Assembly: GCF_902459465.1 (NCBI RefSeq)
Contig: NC_047068.1
Location: forward strand, 4,340,001-4,404,000
Source: Asterias rubens
Lineage: Eukaryota > Echinodermata > Asteroidea > Forcipulatida > Asteriidae
Direction: 5' to 3'
Length of the DNA: 64,000 nucleotides
Shown here: positions 45,531 through 57,600 of the stretch, in pieces
Numbering within the stretch: position 1 is the stretch's first letter
How the letters are laid out: each line of letters begins with the position of its first letter
Notes under the pieces: model-generated
The model's database searches: none
Told to the model about the DNA's origin: nothing
What the model saw: the letters and a program-made list of their open reading frames with translations, nothing else
Program-made: the position numbers and the translations under genes

Positions 45531-45790
45531 TCCTCCTGCGGTAGGTCACAGAGATTGCTTCCTAACCACTATGCGTCTCCATAGGTCTCTGTTGTTTGTT
45601 TACGTCCTACTGCTGCCTTGTCAGCCTCATCGCAGAAGTGCCTGATATCTTTGAACCACCTTTTTTTAGGGCCACCTTTGGGTCTGCTTCCTGCAATGTG
45701 TCCTTCTAGGAAAATGTTGGGCCTTATAGTAAACATGGGTTCTTTGGCCAATTCCACACATGCACCAGTTCAAAGTCAAGAAGAATATGG
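45531..45790 (-). pseudogene. Non-LTR retrotransposon C-terminal remnant
   Basis: The minus-strand frame reads EGHIAGSRPKGGPKKRW then FKDIRHFCDEADKA, resembling the conserved 'GRPKKRW.D' text after the reverse transcriptase of many LINEs. Only the tail remains. A second copy lies at 59105-59370. Confidence 0.5.
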
Positions 45791-45989
45791 GATGGCCACC
45801 AGTTGAAATAGAAAAATATGGGATAGATGACCCACCAGAAACAAACACTTGGTATTAGAAGGTACCAATACTCCCACACTATTTCAATCACTTCATTAAT
45901 CATTCTTCCTTTAAAATTTGTAAAAATAGTTGATCAAGTTAACACTAATTTTAATTAATCAATTGTTCTTTTTTAATGATGTTGAGATG

Positions 45990-46450
45990 TTTTGTGTTTT
46001 GTTTGTTTGACTGAGTGTCCATTGTTTGTGAATGTTGCATTGTGTTGTTTTTTAACAGTCACTGTTCTCTCCTTAAAGTTTAGTTTCTTGCTCTTGGCAC
46101 AAGTCAGTGATAATGTTTGTCCTGACTTCTTTGTTCATTAATTGCCAATCCATTGAAACATTTTTCACTTCCATATTGTACGCTGGCACAACAACACTCT
46201 TTTTTCCATAGACATTTCCATAGACACATTTTTTCCATAGACACATTTGCTGGCACATGATCTTGATAAACTTGATGATGGTTTTCCTCCTTGGTAACTT
46301 GTCGAAACTGTCTTGAAAGTGCTCAGTACACATTGACTTTCCATAATTGATCCTGACTTTTCACTGTAACAATGTTGCTGGCACACATCTTGACAACTTG
46401 AGGCTTTTCATCCTCAAAATGTCATTGTATATAAAAGTTGTTTGTCCCAT
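45990..46450 (-). pseudogene. ORF block copy C
   Basis: Shares NKEVRxNIxTDLCQEQET and VVPA with copy A, and EKSGSIxxESQ with copy B, but is split over two frames. Shorter than A and B. Confidence 0.3.
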
Positions 46451-47452
46451 AGAAAGCATAATGCCTTGGAATGGTTTTAAGGATTGTCTCATTTACTTCC
46501 ATGAGTTGACCAAAATATTAAATTAGTAACATATTTCCATAATCCATACATTTTTATATTTTAATGCAATGACAAAGTACTGATATTTGTTAACTAGTTA
46601 AGGGCAAAAAATAAATTAGATCACTAATAGCACAGTATCACATTGTTTTTAGAGTCAACAATCAGAAAACATTGTTTTGGGCATGGAGAATTAAAGTCAT
46701 GGTGTTTCAAACAATCCTGGTTGACTCGCATGTTCTAAAGAATTTCGCACAATCTGGGCCACTCTTGTTCTCGTGCAGTACATTCCATAAATGTTAGAGG
46801 TGTGGCTTTTTGGATGTCCAATTCCAGAGAATAATTTATATATCTTGAAATCTTCAATTTCCACTGTTCAAATGAAGAAGTAGTCCTTCAAAATGTTCAA
46901 ATCGAAGAAGTCTCAGGCCCTAAGAAATGGTGCTTTGAATGGTCTGTTTATTTGTATATAAAAATTATGTTTGATTGCAGTGTTTTTGTTCAAGTTAATA
47001 ATGTTTGATGATTGGTACAAATTATTAAAATTTGTAGACTACATTTATTTACCAACAATTCTTTTTTAAAGTCCTAAAAGTCCTCTACCATCACTTTCAT
47101 TCATCAACTCATCTATCATTTTAAACATGAGGCTCCTTTCAAAGTTACTTACATGATTGTTATACCAAGTGAGGATACTGGACTTTGACTATTAACAAAT
47201 AAGTACCCTGCCTTCAAATAGATGGTTCAAGGGATGGTATAAAAAGGTGCCTCCTTCTGAGGAATAAGAATTCCTCAATAAGCCAGTGGAAAGAAAGAAA
47301 ACGATGAAAACTAACTGACACCAAGTATAGTTTCCAGGCATAAAACTATCACCACGGTTACAAAAACATGATTGATATTCAATTCAATAACAAAATACCA
47401 CAATTACCTTTAATCAAAGAAAACTAACATTGAGAATGAACTTGGGTTCCAG

Positions 47453-47472
47453 CCCCCCCCCCCCCCCCCCCC
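47453..47472. repeat. C20 homopolymer
   Basis: Uninterrupted run of C. The equivalent run in unit 2 is 61225-61242. G-runs at 47638-47648 and 47684-47691 lie nearby. Confidence 0.9.
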
Positions 47473-48003
47473 AACTGGCCCGATGAAGGGCCAAGGAAAA
47501 TTGTGCATTTTAGATGCTGGTGATTCACCCTTCAAAAAGCTGTGTCATCCTTTGCCCCTAGGATTAATGCCCATGGGACACTTTTGGTTTTACACAGTGC
47601 AAAACTTGGGCTTCTTGATCAAGGTGGTCAAAAAGATGGGGGGGGGGGACATTTGATAGTGTGTCCCCATCCTCCAAAAGATGGGGGGGGGACACGTCCC
47701 CCTGCCCCCCTCCCTGATTGACGCCCATGCATAACACATGATACAAAGATTAAAAACCTACATGGTTTAAAAACATTCTAGTCATCAACCATAAGTTCTC
47801 AAGACCCTAACACAATTGAGAATAATATATATATCTGAAATTAATTAAATTTAATTGAGTAGAGTAGGCTTAAACAGCAAAAGCAAGACAAGTTCTCAAA
47901 AGAACATAACTTCCTGCCCAGTACATATACACCTATAATGTTACCGAAAACCAAACAATATTCAACTTAGTTGTTTTTGTGTTACTCATACAACAGCCTT
48001 TAC

Positions 48004-48063
48004 CTGCTGTTAGTAAACACATCTTCTAGGGAGACCACAAAGTTTAACATGACAACAGCTCCA
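48004..48063 (-). CDS. Candidate small Cys-rich exon (60 nt), unit 1
   Basis: The acceptor is ccacttatag|TGG and the donor CAGCAG|gtaaag. The frame reads WSCCHVKLCGLPRRCVY then stop. The unit 2 counterpart near 63060-63118 keeps the same frame with one replacement but has ATAATG in place of the ATAG acceptor. Four degenerate relatives (61.87, 62.23, 62.42 and 62.65 kb) start GAGCTGT. Family unknown. Confidence 0.25.
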
Positions 48064-48308
48064 CTATAAGTGGAGATGATTTGTATTGACCAATATTATT
48101 ATGAGTATTAAGAGTTCCTCAATATGGCCATCAGAAAATAAGAGACAAGACAAAGTACACATCTTACAGTGAGTGTTACCACAACACATCCACTTGTCCT
48201 CATTGAGGGACTGGCATAGCCTACAGCCAAATAGAGGATAACCAATCCTCATGCCAAAAGAAAACAACACACATAAAAGTAATAATCTTTCCATGTAAGT
48301 GTACATCT
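48064..48308 (-). CDS. Candidate secreted Cys-rich peptide ORF, unit 1
   Basis: A polypyrimidine-rich acceptor (ttttttaatcttag) ends at 48309. The ATG at 48294 opens a 76-codon frame beginning MERLLLLCVLFSFGMRIG, signal-peptide-like, followed by a Cys-rich stretch (GCRLCQSLNEDKWMCC, then HCKMCTLSC). The frame stops at the TAG that also serves as acceptor for the 48004-48063 exon. In unit 2 the Cys-rich part is conserved but a 1-nt difference in the leader breaks the frame. Could be a live gene in unit 1, or chance. Confidence 0.3.
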
Positions 48309-48399
48309 CTAAGATTAAAAAAAAACTCATGCATACGTCCATCCACTCAAACATTTGCACTTCATCCATCTAGGTCTATATTCCTAAAACATAATCTCT

Positions 48400-49357
48400 A
48401 AAATTAACACCTTTTTTGTTATCAGTTGTTAAAAAAAATTATGATACTAAAGGTTTTTACCATTAATTTCAAACCTGTTTATTTTTTAATTAGTTGTTGG
48501 GCAGTTTTATGTATCTGTTGTTTGTTTTGGTTCTGTAATGTTTGATGTTATGTTGTTGTTGATGTTTGTTTTGGATATTTGCACCATTTCACTGTCCATT
48601 GCTAATTGTGATTATATTTGAACATCTGTGTATTGGTTCCTTTTCCGAAGAGTTGGCTTCCTCCGCGAATACAAGATTAAAAGTTTTTCAAACTGCCAAA
48701 GTCTGTTTTTAATATCAGTTTAATTTAGTTCAGTTCAGTTTATTTCCACCCAATCAGTGGAATATTTTGGGAGAATGCGGATAAATAGCTCAAACTTGTT
48801 GTCAAAGAGATGCGTTGACACATTCTTGGGTCATGACCTCTATTCGTTGTCAACTTTCTGGAATGAGACAGGTGTTCACAATAGTTCAAGTTATACAATT
48901 TCCATTGTGTAGTGAGCCTCTACCCTGCATTCAAGTTCGTTTTATAATTGGATTAACTTAAGCCACTAACACAGATGTCTAGACCACAAATACCTTCATA
49001 ACACTGACACAGTGAGTCTACCTGAACATACTCTAATTAAATAGACATTTTGATTTATCCAATGGGTACCATGTTTAACAACAAAATTTGATTTAGCTGT
49101 AGACAATCACGATTGTTGATAAACATGAACCCTTTTCTAAACTATTTGTGAATATTTTCCGATAATCTTGTCTTTCTCAGTCATTAATCGGTATAGCGAT
49201 CAATAAATGAGTAAGTGGTTTTGCTAAGTGGAGTTGGCAACAAGTTTTAGTGTAGTTGTGTTCTTGAAGAAGTTATCATGAATTGTTTTCCAAAAAAGGG
49301 GACTCCTGTGTCAAATAGAGATTATAATATGGCAGTCCTACTTCAAATTTTCCTTTC
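48400..49357. other. End of duplication unit 1, no gene recognised
   Basis: AT-rich. About 48690-48960 is repeated at 63720-64000. The junction with unit 2 falls at about 49350. Confidence 0.4.
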
Positions 49358-51182
49358 GAATCACCATATCATGGACGGCATTCATACTTGAATAACTCAA
49401 TATTTTTAGAAAATATTATAATTCTGGTAACTATTTTTGAGATTATCTGGTAAGTAAGAAAGTTTTACACCAAAGTGAATGATTTTCAAAGTTCACGAAT
49501 GTGTTCAGTTCTGCACAGGGGGCCCACAGTAGAAAAAGTATTGACAATTAATTTAAGTGAGGAGCAAAAGTTTAAAAAGATTACAGATGATCTTTTGATG
49601 TGAAAAAAAAAACCATTATTTGTTATTATTTAAGAGTTATGTTTTGAAATAAATAACTAAAAAGTATATAAACTTTGTTACTTCACCTTTTTTATATTGC
49701 ATTTTTCGACTTTGTTTCATGAACCACAAGTCCAAAACAAACCTGAAAATGAAAATAAATACAAAATTAGATTCTGAAAGACATTGTTGGTACACATGTA
49801 TACAAAAAAAAAAAAATTAAGTCTCAATTTTCTGTGGAAATAAAAGCATGACTTTAGTATCAACAGAACTGACCGATTTTTATTTTGAAAAAGAGCTTGT
49901 ATAATTTGTTTGTATAAATTCAGTGTCTCAATGAGGATTGTTGTTATTGTTAAACAAAATTGCGATAAACCTTTATACATTTTCTTTGAAACGAAATTGT
50001 GGCTTGGATAAGAAAACAAATGGCGGCCTCCTCCATTTCCCCATACAGCCGTCCTTCCTCACCATTGTAAGAATTATGTTTTGGAATAAAACTTCTAAAG
50101 ATTATTGGTCAGTTCTGAAAATATTAAAGACTTGTATTTTTTTCTTTTGTGACTGGAGAGGGCATACTGAATGATAATTATCAGCCATCTGAGATTGTTG
50201 CTAAATAAGATGAACTAGACATGTACTTTTGTGAGGTTTTCCATGTCTTGCGAACACCAATACACTAATACGATTAATTAAGCCTAAACCTTAAAATCTA
50301 AAAAAGAATCTATCTGAAAAGATTTCATGTTTTCCATCTCTTTTAAACAACAAACAATAATACAATTAATTAAGCCTAAACATTAATGACCACTATCTAA
50401 AAAGAATCGCCTGCCTTGTAGCTATAATGGAAAACTCTGTATTAATAGGTAATTTCAGGCTTAATTTGACTGTTTTGCATTATTCTGAACCAGAATACTA
50501 CTAATTAATGCTATTCTAAAAAAATTGGTTTAAGGTATTTAGTTGTTAAATGTAGGCCTACTTCTAGGAAAACTGCATGACATTTTAAAAAAGTAACCTA
50601 CTTAAAAATCATATAAATTATAAAAAAAGTATTATGGTGTATAAAAGCTTATCATCTGTTTAAAAAAAATAATCATCAGAATTTTAGGTCTTGATTTTTT
50701 ACTTGATTGTATTCTTTATTAACAGTTAAATGTAGGCCTAGACATACTGCAAGGAAAGGGGCATGAAACTTCAGGGGAGGGGGGATAGTTATTAAGCCTA
50801 CAACTTCAAATTCATGTTACCCAGAAATATGGGTTGGACTTGTCATCTATTGAAAAATAATCTTATTTTAAGCTGTTATTTTCTTAAACTACAGATTGAA
50901 AGCTAATTACCATGTTTCCCTGCATAAATGAAGTAAGTGTAATCCTGAATCAATTAAAAAAATAGTTTTTAGAGGTAGGCCTACAATAATGAGGAAAATT
51001 AATAAAACTGTGTACTGGACCTCAAACAAGATATTCTTATCTGGTGTCTAGGCTAAACTTGGCTAAACTAAGGTACACATGGGTGTTACAGGCCTCCATA
51101 AATTGAGTCTCGAATAAAATTAATTTGCTGCAAAAACAATGGGAAAATGGTGGTCTTAAAAAAAGGAAAACGATGTAGTTAC

Positions 51183-51251
51183 CTATGAGTGTAATGGTGA
51201 ATACTCTTCATCATATCCTCAGCATCTTGGTGGTAGATATTGATGGTAGAA
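51183..51251 (-). CDS. Candidate coding exon, unit 2 (69 nt)
   Basis: Counterpart of 40473-40538, with acceptor ttgacaacag|TTC and donor CTCATAG|gtaact. It reads IYHQDAEDMMKSIHHYTH, one residue longer than unit 1. Confidence 0.35.
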
Positions 51252-51720
51252 CTGTTGTCAACATTTTGTTAATTTGATTTCAAAATCCAACACTGTTAAT
51301 TTAATTTTGATCTGAAATTCTCAGCAATTGAAATAATAGACAAAATTGACAAAAATAATAGACACAATTGACAAAATAACAGACAAAATTGACAAATCAA
51401 AGAACTTCATGGACTACAAAAGTCCTTTTGCCCTCACCAAAATAAATTAAAAAAGTTTGTTGTGTCTACAGAGGGTGCTATTCAATCTGAGTGGATAGTC
51501 AATAATGCATGTAAACCACATAGAGCAAGTATATGGGGAGGTAGAAATGATTACAGGGGGAAACAACCACTTTATGCATCCTCTTTTTTTCTTCAAGAAA
51601 ATATTCTCCATCAAGTGTATTACAGTGTAATCATTATCATTGCTTGTAAACCACATAAACCAAAAAAATCTGAATCTTGCCTATCACAGGAAGGTAGAAA
51701 TGGTTACAGGATAACAATCA

Positions 51721-51847
51721 ACTGCTTTATGCAGTTACACTGCTTTATGCAGTTACACTGCTTTATGCAGTTACACTGCTTTATGCAGTTACACTGCTTT
51801 ATGCAGTAACACTCTGCTTTATGCAATTGACACTGCTTTATGCAGTT
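51721..51847. repeat. 18-bp tandem repeat with hairpin units, unit 2
   Basis: Same unit as 41151-41317 with about two fewer copies. Confidence 0.9.
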
Positions 51848-52062
51848 TGCCATCTGCTTCTTTTCTTAAATTATAACATATAACAGTGTCATGATAATCA
51901 AGTTATAAAACCACAAGGAAAGTTTACTTATCTTAACAACGCACAGACAAGATTTGAATATGTTCCTCCTGTTGTCATTTAAAAATGATAAATCCATCCA
52001 ATGCACATTTAAAATCTTGATTTTGAACAATAGTTTGAGAGTATTCATGTCCTTTTGAAGGA

Positions 52063-52279
52063 TCAGTTGTCTATCATATCCATGGCTAAAGAGAGAAGAT
52101 TCCTTTCACATTCCAGTGAATTGAGACTGTGCTGAGACTGTATTTCCAAAACAGTTCTTGGCTGGCAATAAGGTTGCAGGCTCACGTAGTTTAGAGTTGA
52201 TAAGCAGTCCTTTCTGTTTCTGAATAAGTCATACAAGAGCTTTGATGGGCAATCTTGTTTCACTGAGTTCTCTTGTTTT
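52063..52279 (-). CDS. Candidate terminal exon, Cys-containing ORF, unit 2 (217 nt)
   Basis: Counterpart of 41524-41740 with identical splice acceptor and stop position. Replacements relative to unit 1 include N to D, S to L, S to F, S to R, E to D and S to N, against one synonymous change. All four Cys are kept. Confidence 0.4.
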
Positions 52280-52799
52280 CTGAACAGATGAACGTTTGTT
52301 TAATTATAGTGTTTGATGGTCGGAATGTAATTTGGCTGTGATATTTTTTTGTTTTGTGTATTTATTTTTTTGTACTGTATTCAATTTCTTTAACCTAATT
52401 AATTTTATTAAATTAATTACTTATCTCAATTTCACCTCTTCTACTCATTCACTGTACTTCCACAGCCCACTCATTGTACTCATCCATCATTTTTTTTTTT
52501 TTAAGTTGTAAAGAACTTAAGAAATTGGACAAGTAAAATAGTTAAGGTTCAATAGAGATGGTGGTGCCGCTGGAAGAGAACCAGTTCCACATACAGAATG
52601 ACCCATCAGTTGAAGCTAAGAATGTGAGATGGATGGATGACCCACCATTTTAAAGAGAACAAAGTGATGGGGGGGGGGGAGTGCCACCCAGGGAAAGAAA
52701 TAGTTTTGACCCTGCCATACATTTTATAAGAAACACAGCACACTATTTCCATCACTTTATTCCTCACCCGCCCTTAAAAATTGGTTACATAACTAATTA

Positions 52800-53400
52800 C
52801 TTTGTTTAATAACATGTAATTATTATATTTTAAATAATGTTTAAGTGTTTTGTTGTGTTTGACTGAGTGTCCATTGTTTAAGAATGTTGCATTGTGTGGT
52901 TTTGTATCAGTCATTGTTCTCTCCTTAAAGTTTATTGTTTCTTGCTCTTGGCACAATTCAGTGAGAATGTTATTGTCAATCCACTGAACATTTTCCATTG
53001 TAATTGTGTCATGTGCTGGCACAACAGTACACTTGATGAACTTGACAATACTTTTTCCTCCTGTGTGATTCAGTTGTTCATGAAGCAGTTGAGTACATGT
53101 GCTGACCCTTCTTTTTTTTCCATAGACATTTCCATAGACACATTTCCATAGACAAATTGTTTCCATAGACACATTTCAATTGCTGGCACATATCTTGATA
53201 AACTTGATGATGGTCTGCGAGGGTGACTTGTTTTAACTGTCTTGAAAGTGCTCAGTTCACGTTGACTTTCCACAATTATTGATCCTGACTTTTCAATAAC
53301 AATGTCAGTTGCTGGCACAAATCTTGACAACTTGAGGCTATTCATCCTTAAAATGTCATTGTATTGTATATTAAAAGTTGTTTTTCCCCTGGAAAGCATC
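52800..53400 (-). pseudogene. ORF block copy B
   Basis: Two overlapping minus-strand ORFs (109 codons at 53399-53070 and 132 codons at 53172-52774). The first has two internal repeats, each with LSR(F/Y)VPA, about 47 residues apart. A run of eight A residues lies at the overlap of the two frames. Confidence 0.3.
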
Positions 53401-54639
53401 TTGCCTTGAAAATAATTTAAAGATTGTCTCTTTCATGTCCACTACCAAAAATATTAAGTAACAGATTTCCATACATCCATTCATTTTAAAACAATGATTA
53501 AGTACTGATATTTTTGTTAAAAATAAATCGAAAGACTACTACTCATTTAATTATGAATGAACAATATAACATTGTTTTTAGAGTCACAACTCATCAGACA
53601 TTGTTCTTGGGCATATGGAGGACTTCAATTTAATAGTTGTTTCAAACAAGTCACATGTTCCATAAGAATATTGGCACAATCGCGTCACTCCATTACTCCA
53701 TGCTTGTGTGCAGAGCATTCTTGAGTTTCCAATTCCTGAGAAAACATCTTTCAGTTTTTTAATTTCTGTGGCATCGCTCATTTTAAGACATTGTCAAATG
53801 AAGAATTTGCCGGGAATGTCCGAAGCGTAGAAGTCTCGGTCCCTAAAAAATGGTGCTTTGAATGATCTGTTTATTTGTACATGTATGACTGCGGTGTTTT
53901 TTGTTAAAGTTGTTTATGTTTCATGATTGTTACAAGATGTTTTTTACTTTTAACCTACATTTATTTACAAATAACTAGTTTTTAAAAGTCCTTTTTAAAA
54001 ATCTTTTCTAACTTTCACTCACATCCTTTCAAAATTACTCACAGTACATTTTATTCCAAGTGAGGATACTGGTATTTGGCAATTACCAAAAGTGTATCCT
54101 GCCTTTAAAGGGATGGCACAAAAAGGGATAGAATGTTAAAATGACGAATTTTTCAAAATAAGCCAAAGGAAAGAAACAAAAAGGAAACTAGCACCAAGTT
54201 TCTTTTTCCGTACTACTATCACCATGGTTACAAATTGATGATCAAGGTTAAACCAACATTACATCAGTTGGAGAAGTTGGAGTTTCAGCCAACTCTGAGA
54301 ATTAAGAAGTTCTCAATTGAGCCACAGATGACAGAAGGGCTGAGATTAGATAAAAAAATTGCTCCTTGAATTTCAACCAATATGTTTAGTTACTCATCAC
54401 ATTATGATCAATTCGACATAAGAATGCAACAGAAATAATACTATTAAAAAAGTATGTTGACTTACTCAACCATCCTCCATTAAAAGTTTGAATAACATAA
54501 TATCTAAATCTACCAACAATGAGGATAATAAAACCTCAGGGAGCCAAAGAAAACCAATAAAGACAGAATTACAATGCCACCACAACGTAGATGAACAAAC
54601 ATGGCCTAAAATTTAAGATATTCAAGGAGGCATATGCCT

Positions 54640-57600
54640 TTAATAAAGATTGGTCCATGGGCCTTAAAGGATGGGTCTATATGGGCCTTAATGTTGAAGA
54701 TGGGTCCGTAGGCCTTAAAAGATGGTTCCATAGGTCTTAGGCCTAAAGACGAGTCTGTTGGCCTTAAAAGATGGATCCATAGGTCTTAATACATAGTAAA
54801 GATGGGTCACTAGGCCTCAAAAGATGGGTCCATACAAGGCCTAACACATAGTTAAGATGGGTCCATAGGCCTTAAAAGATGGGTAAATAGGTCTCAATAC
54901 ATAGTAAAGATGGGTCACCAGGCCTTAAAAGATGGGTCCATATAAGGCCTTACACATAGTTAAGATGGGTTATTAGGTCTTAACACATAGAAAAGATGGG
55001 TCCATATGCCTTAACAGATGGGTCAATAGGTCTCAATACATAGATGGGTCCATATTAGGCCTTAATACAAGTAAAGATGGGTTCATAGGCCTTAAAAATG
55101 GGTCCATAGACCTTACATACGGTAGTAAAGATGGGTCCATATAGGTTTAATAGTAATGGGTCCATAATAATATCGCCTAAAACAAGTAAAATGGGTCCAT
55201 ATAGGAAAACACGTCCACCTCTCACGGGGTCATTGTGCATTGATGCAAAAATTGCTCCTTGAATTACAACCACTATGTTTAGTTACTCATCACATTATGA
55301 TCAATACAGCATAAAGTGTATTACCTTTCCTTTTGAGATAAAACAAGGGTAAACGAAAGATGTTATAAAACTTTAAGGACATTTTCCAACATTGAGGACT
55401 AAGAATTCCTCAAGAATGCAACAGAAATAATAAGACAAAAAAAGTACGTTGACTTACTCAATCATCTCTTTACTTAAACTTTGAATAACATATTTAAATC
55501 TACCAACAATGAGGATAAGAAATCCTCAGGGAGCCAAAGAAAAACAATAAAGACAGAATTACAATGCCACCACAACGTATGATGAACAAACACGGCCTGA
55601 ACTTTAAGATATTCAAGGTGGCATGGGCCTTATATAAAGATTGGTCCATGGGCCTTAAAGGATGGGTCCAAATGGGCCTTAATACTGGAGATGGGTCCGT
55701 AGGCCCTAAAATATGGGTCAATAGGTCTTAAAAGATGGGTCCACAGAAGGCCTTACAGATAGTTAAGATTGGTCTATAGGTATAGTCCTTAAAATATGGG
55801 TCCATGTGTCTTAATCGTAAAGATGGGTCAATATAGACCTTAAAAGATGGATCCATAGGTCTTTTTTTAGTAAAGATGGGTCCATAGGCCTTAAAAGATG
55901 GGCAATAGGTCTTAATACATATTAAAGATGTCTCACTAGGCCTTATGGGTCAATATAAGGCCTTACACATAGTCAAGATGGGTCCATAGGTCTTAAAAGA
56001 CGGGTCATTAGGTCTTAATACATAGTAAAGATGGGTCACTAGGTAGGCCTTAAAAAATGGGTCCATATAGGAAAACACGTCCACCTCTCACGGGGTCATT
56101 GTGCATTGATGCAAAAATTGCTCCTTGAATTACAACCACTATGTTTAGTTACTCATCACATTATGATCAATACAGCATAAAGTGTATTACCTTTCCTTTT
56201 GAGATAAAACAAGGGTAAACGAAAGATGTTATAAAACTTTAAGGACATTTTCCAACATTGAGGACTAAGAATTCCTCAAGAATGCAACAGAAATAATAAG
56301 ACAAAAAAAGTACGTTGACTTACTCAATCATCTCTTTACTTAAACTTTGAATAACATATTTAAATCTACCAACAATGAGGATAAGAAATCCTCAGGGAGC
56401 CAAAGAAAAACAATAAAGACAGAATTACAATGCCACCACAACGTATGATGAACAAACACGGCCTCAACTTTAAGATATTCAAGGTGGCATGGGCCTTATA
56501 TAAAGATTGGTCCATGGGCCTTAAAGGATGGGTCCAAATGGGCCTTAATACTGGAGATGGGTCCGTAGGCCCTAAAATATGGGTCAATAGGTCTTAAAAG
56601 ATGGGTCCACAGAAGGCCTTACAGATAGTTAAGATTGGTCTATATAGGTATAGTCCTTAAAATATGGGTCCATGTGTCTTAATCGTAAAGATGGGTCAAT
56701 ATAGACCTTAAAAGATGGATCCATAGGTCTTTTTTTAGTAAAGATGGGTCCATAGGCCTTAAAAGATGGGCAATAGGTCTTAATACATATTAAAGATGTC
56801 TCACTAGGCCTTATGGGTCAATATAAGGCCTTACACATAGTCAAGATGGGTCCATAGGTCTTAAAAGACGGGTCATTAGGTCTTAATACATAGTAAAGAT
56901 GGGTCACTAGGTAGGCCTTAAAAAATGGGTCCATATAGGAAAACACGTCCACCTCTCACGGGGTCATTGTGCATTGATGCAAAAATTGCTCCTTGAATTA
57001 CAACCACTATGTTTAGTTACTCATCACATTATGATCAATACAGCATAAAGTGTATTACCTTTCCTTTTGAGATAAAACAAGGGTAAACGAAAGATGTTAT
57101 AAAACTTTAAGGACATTTTCCAACATTGAGGACTAAGAATTCCTCAAGAATGCAACAGAAATAATAAGACAAAAAAAGTACGTTGACTTACTCAATCATC
57201 TCTTTACTTAAACTTTGAATAACATATTTAAATCTACCAACAATGAGGATAAGAAATCCTCAGGGAGCCAAAGAAAAACAATAAAGACAGAATTACAATG
57301 CCACCACAACGTATGATGAACAAACACGGCCTCAACTTTAAGATATTCAAGGTGGCATGGGCCTTATATAAAGATTGGTCCATGGGCCTTAAAGGATGGG
57401 TCCAAATGGGCCTTAATACTGGAGATGGGTCCGTAGGCCCTAAAATATGGGTCAATAGGTCTTAAAAGATGGGTCCACAGAAGGCCTTACAGATAGTTAA
57501 GATTGGTCTATATAGGTATAGTCCTTAAAATATGGGTCCATGTGTCTTAATCGTAAAGATGGGTCAATATAGACCTTAAAAGATGGATCCATAGGTCTTT

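Larger units (their letters stand above)
39375..49350. repeat. Segmental duplication unit 1 (~10 kb)
   Basis: Sequence from ttccttccgaattaccg (about 39375) is repeated, in the same orientation and order, from about 49358 onward. Colinear anchors include the 18-bp repeat (41151 and 51721), a 217-nt ORF exon (41524 and 52063), the 'gactgagtgtccattgttt' block (42411 and 52861), the 'gggtccataggccttaa' minisatellite (44330 and 54640), a retroelement remnant (45540 and 59110) and the 'aagcaagacaagtt' block (47882 and 62911). Local identity ranges from about 80% to 96%. Confidence 0.9.

Noticed and set aside
45569-45757. Standalone 62-codon gene
   Set aside because: The GRPKKRW-like text marks it as a fragment of a LINE reverse-transcriptase tail, frameshifted in its second copy.
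48004-48063. Insulin/relaxin-type A chain from the CC...C...C pattern
   Set aside because: The spacing is CC-x4-C-x5-C and not CC-x3-C-x8-C, and no B-chain motif was found.
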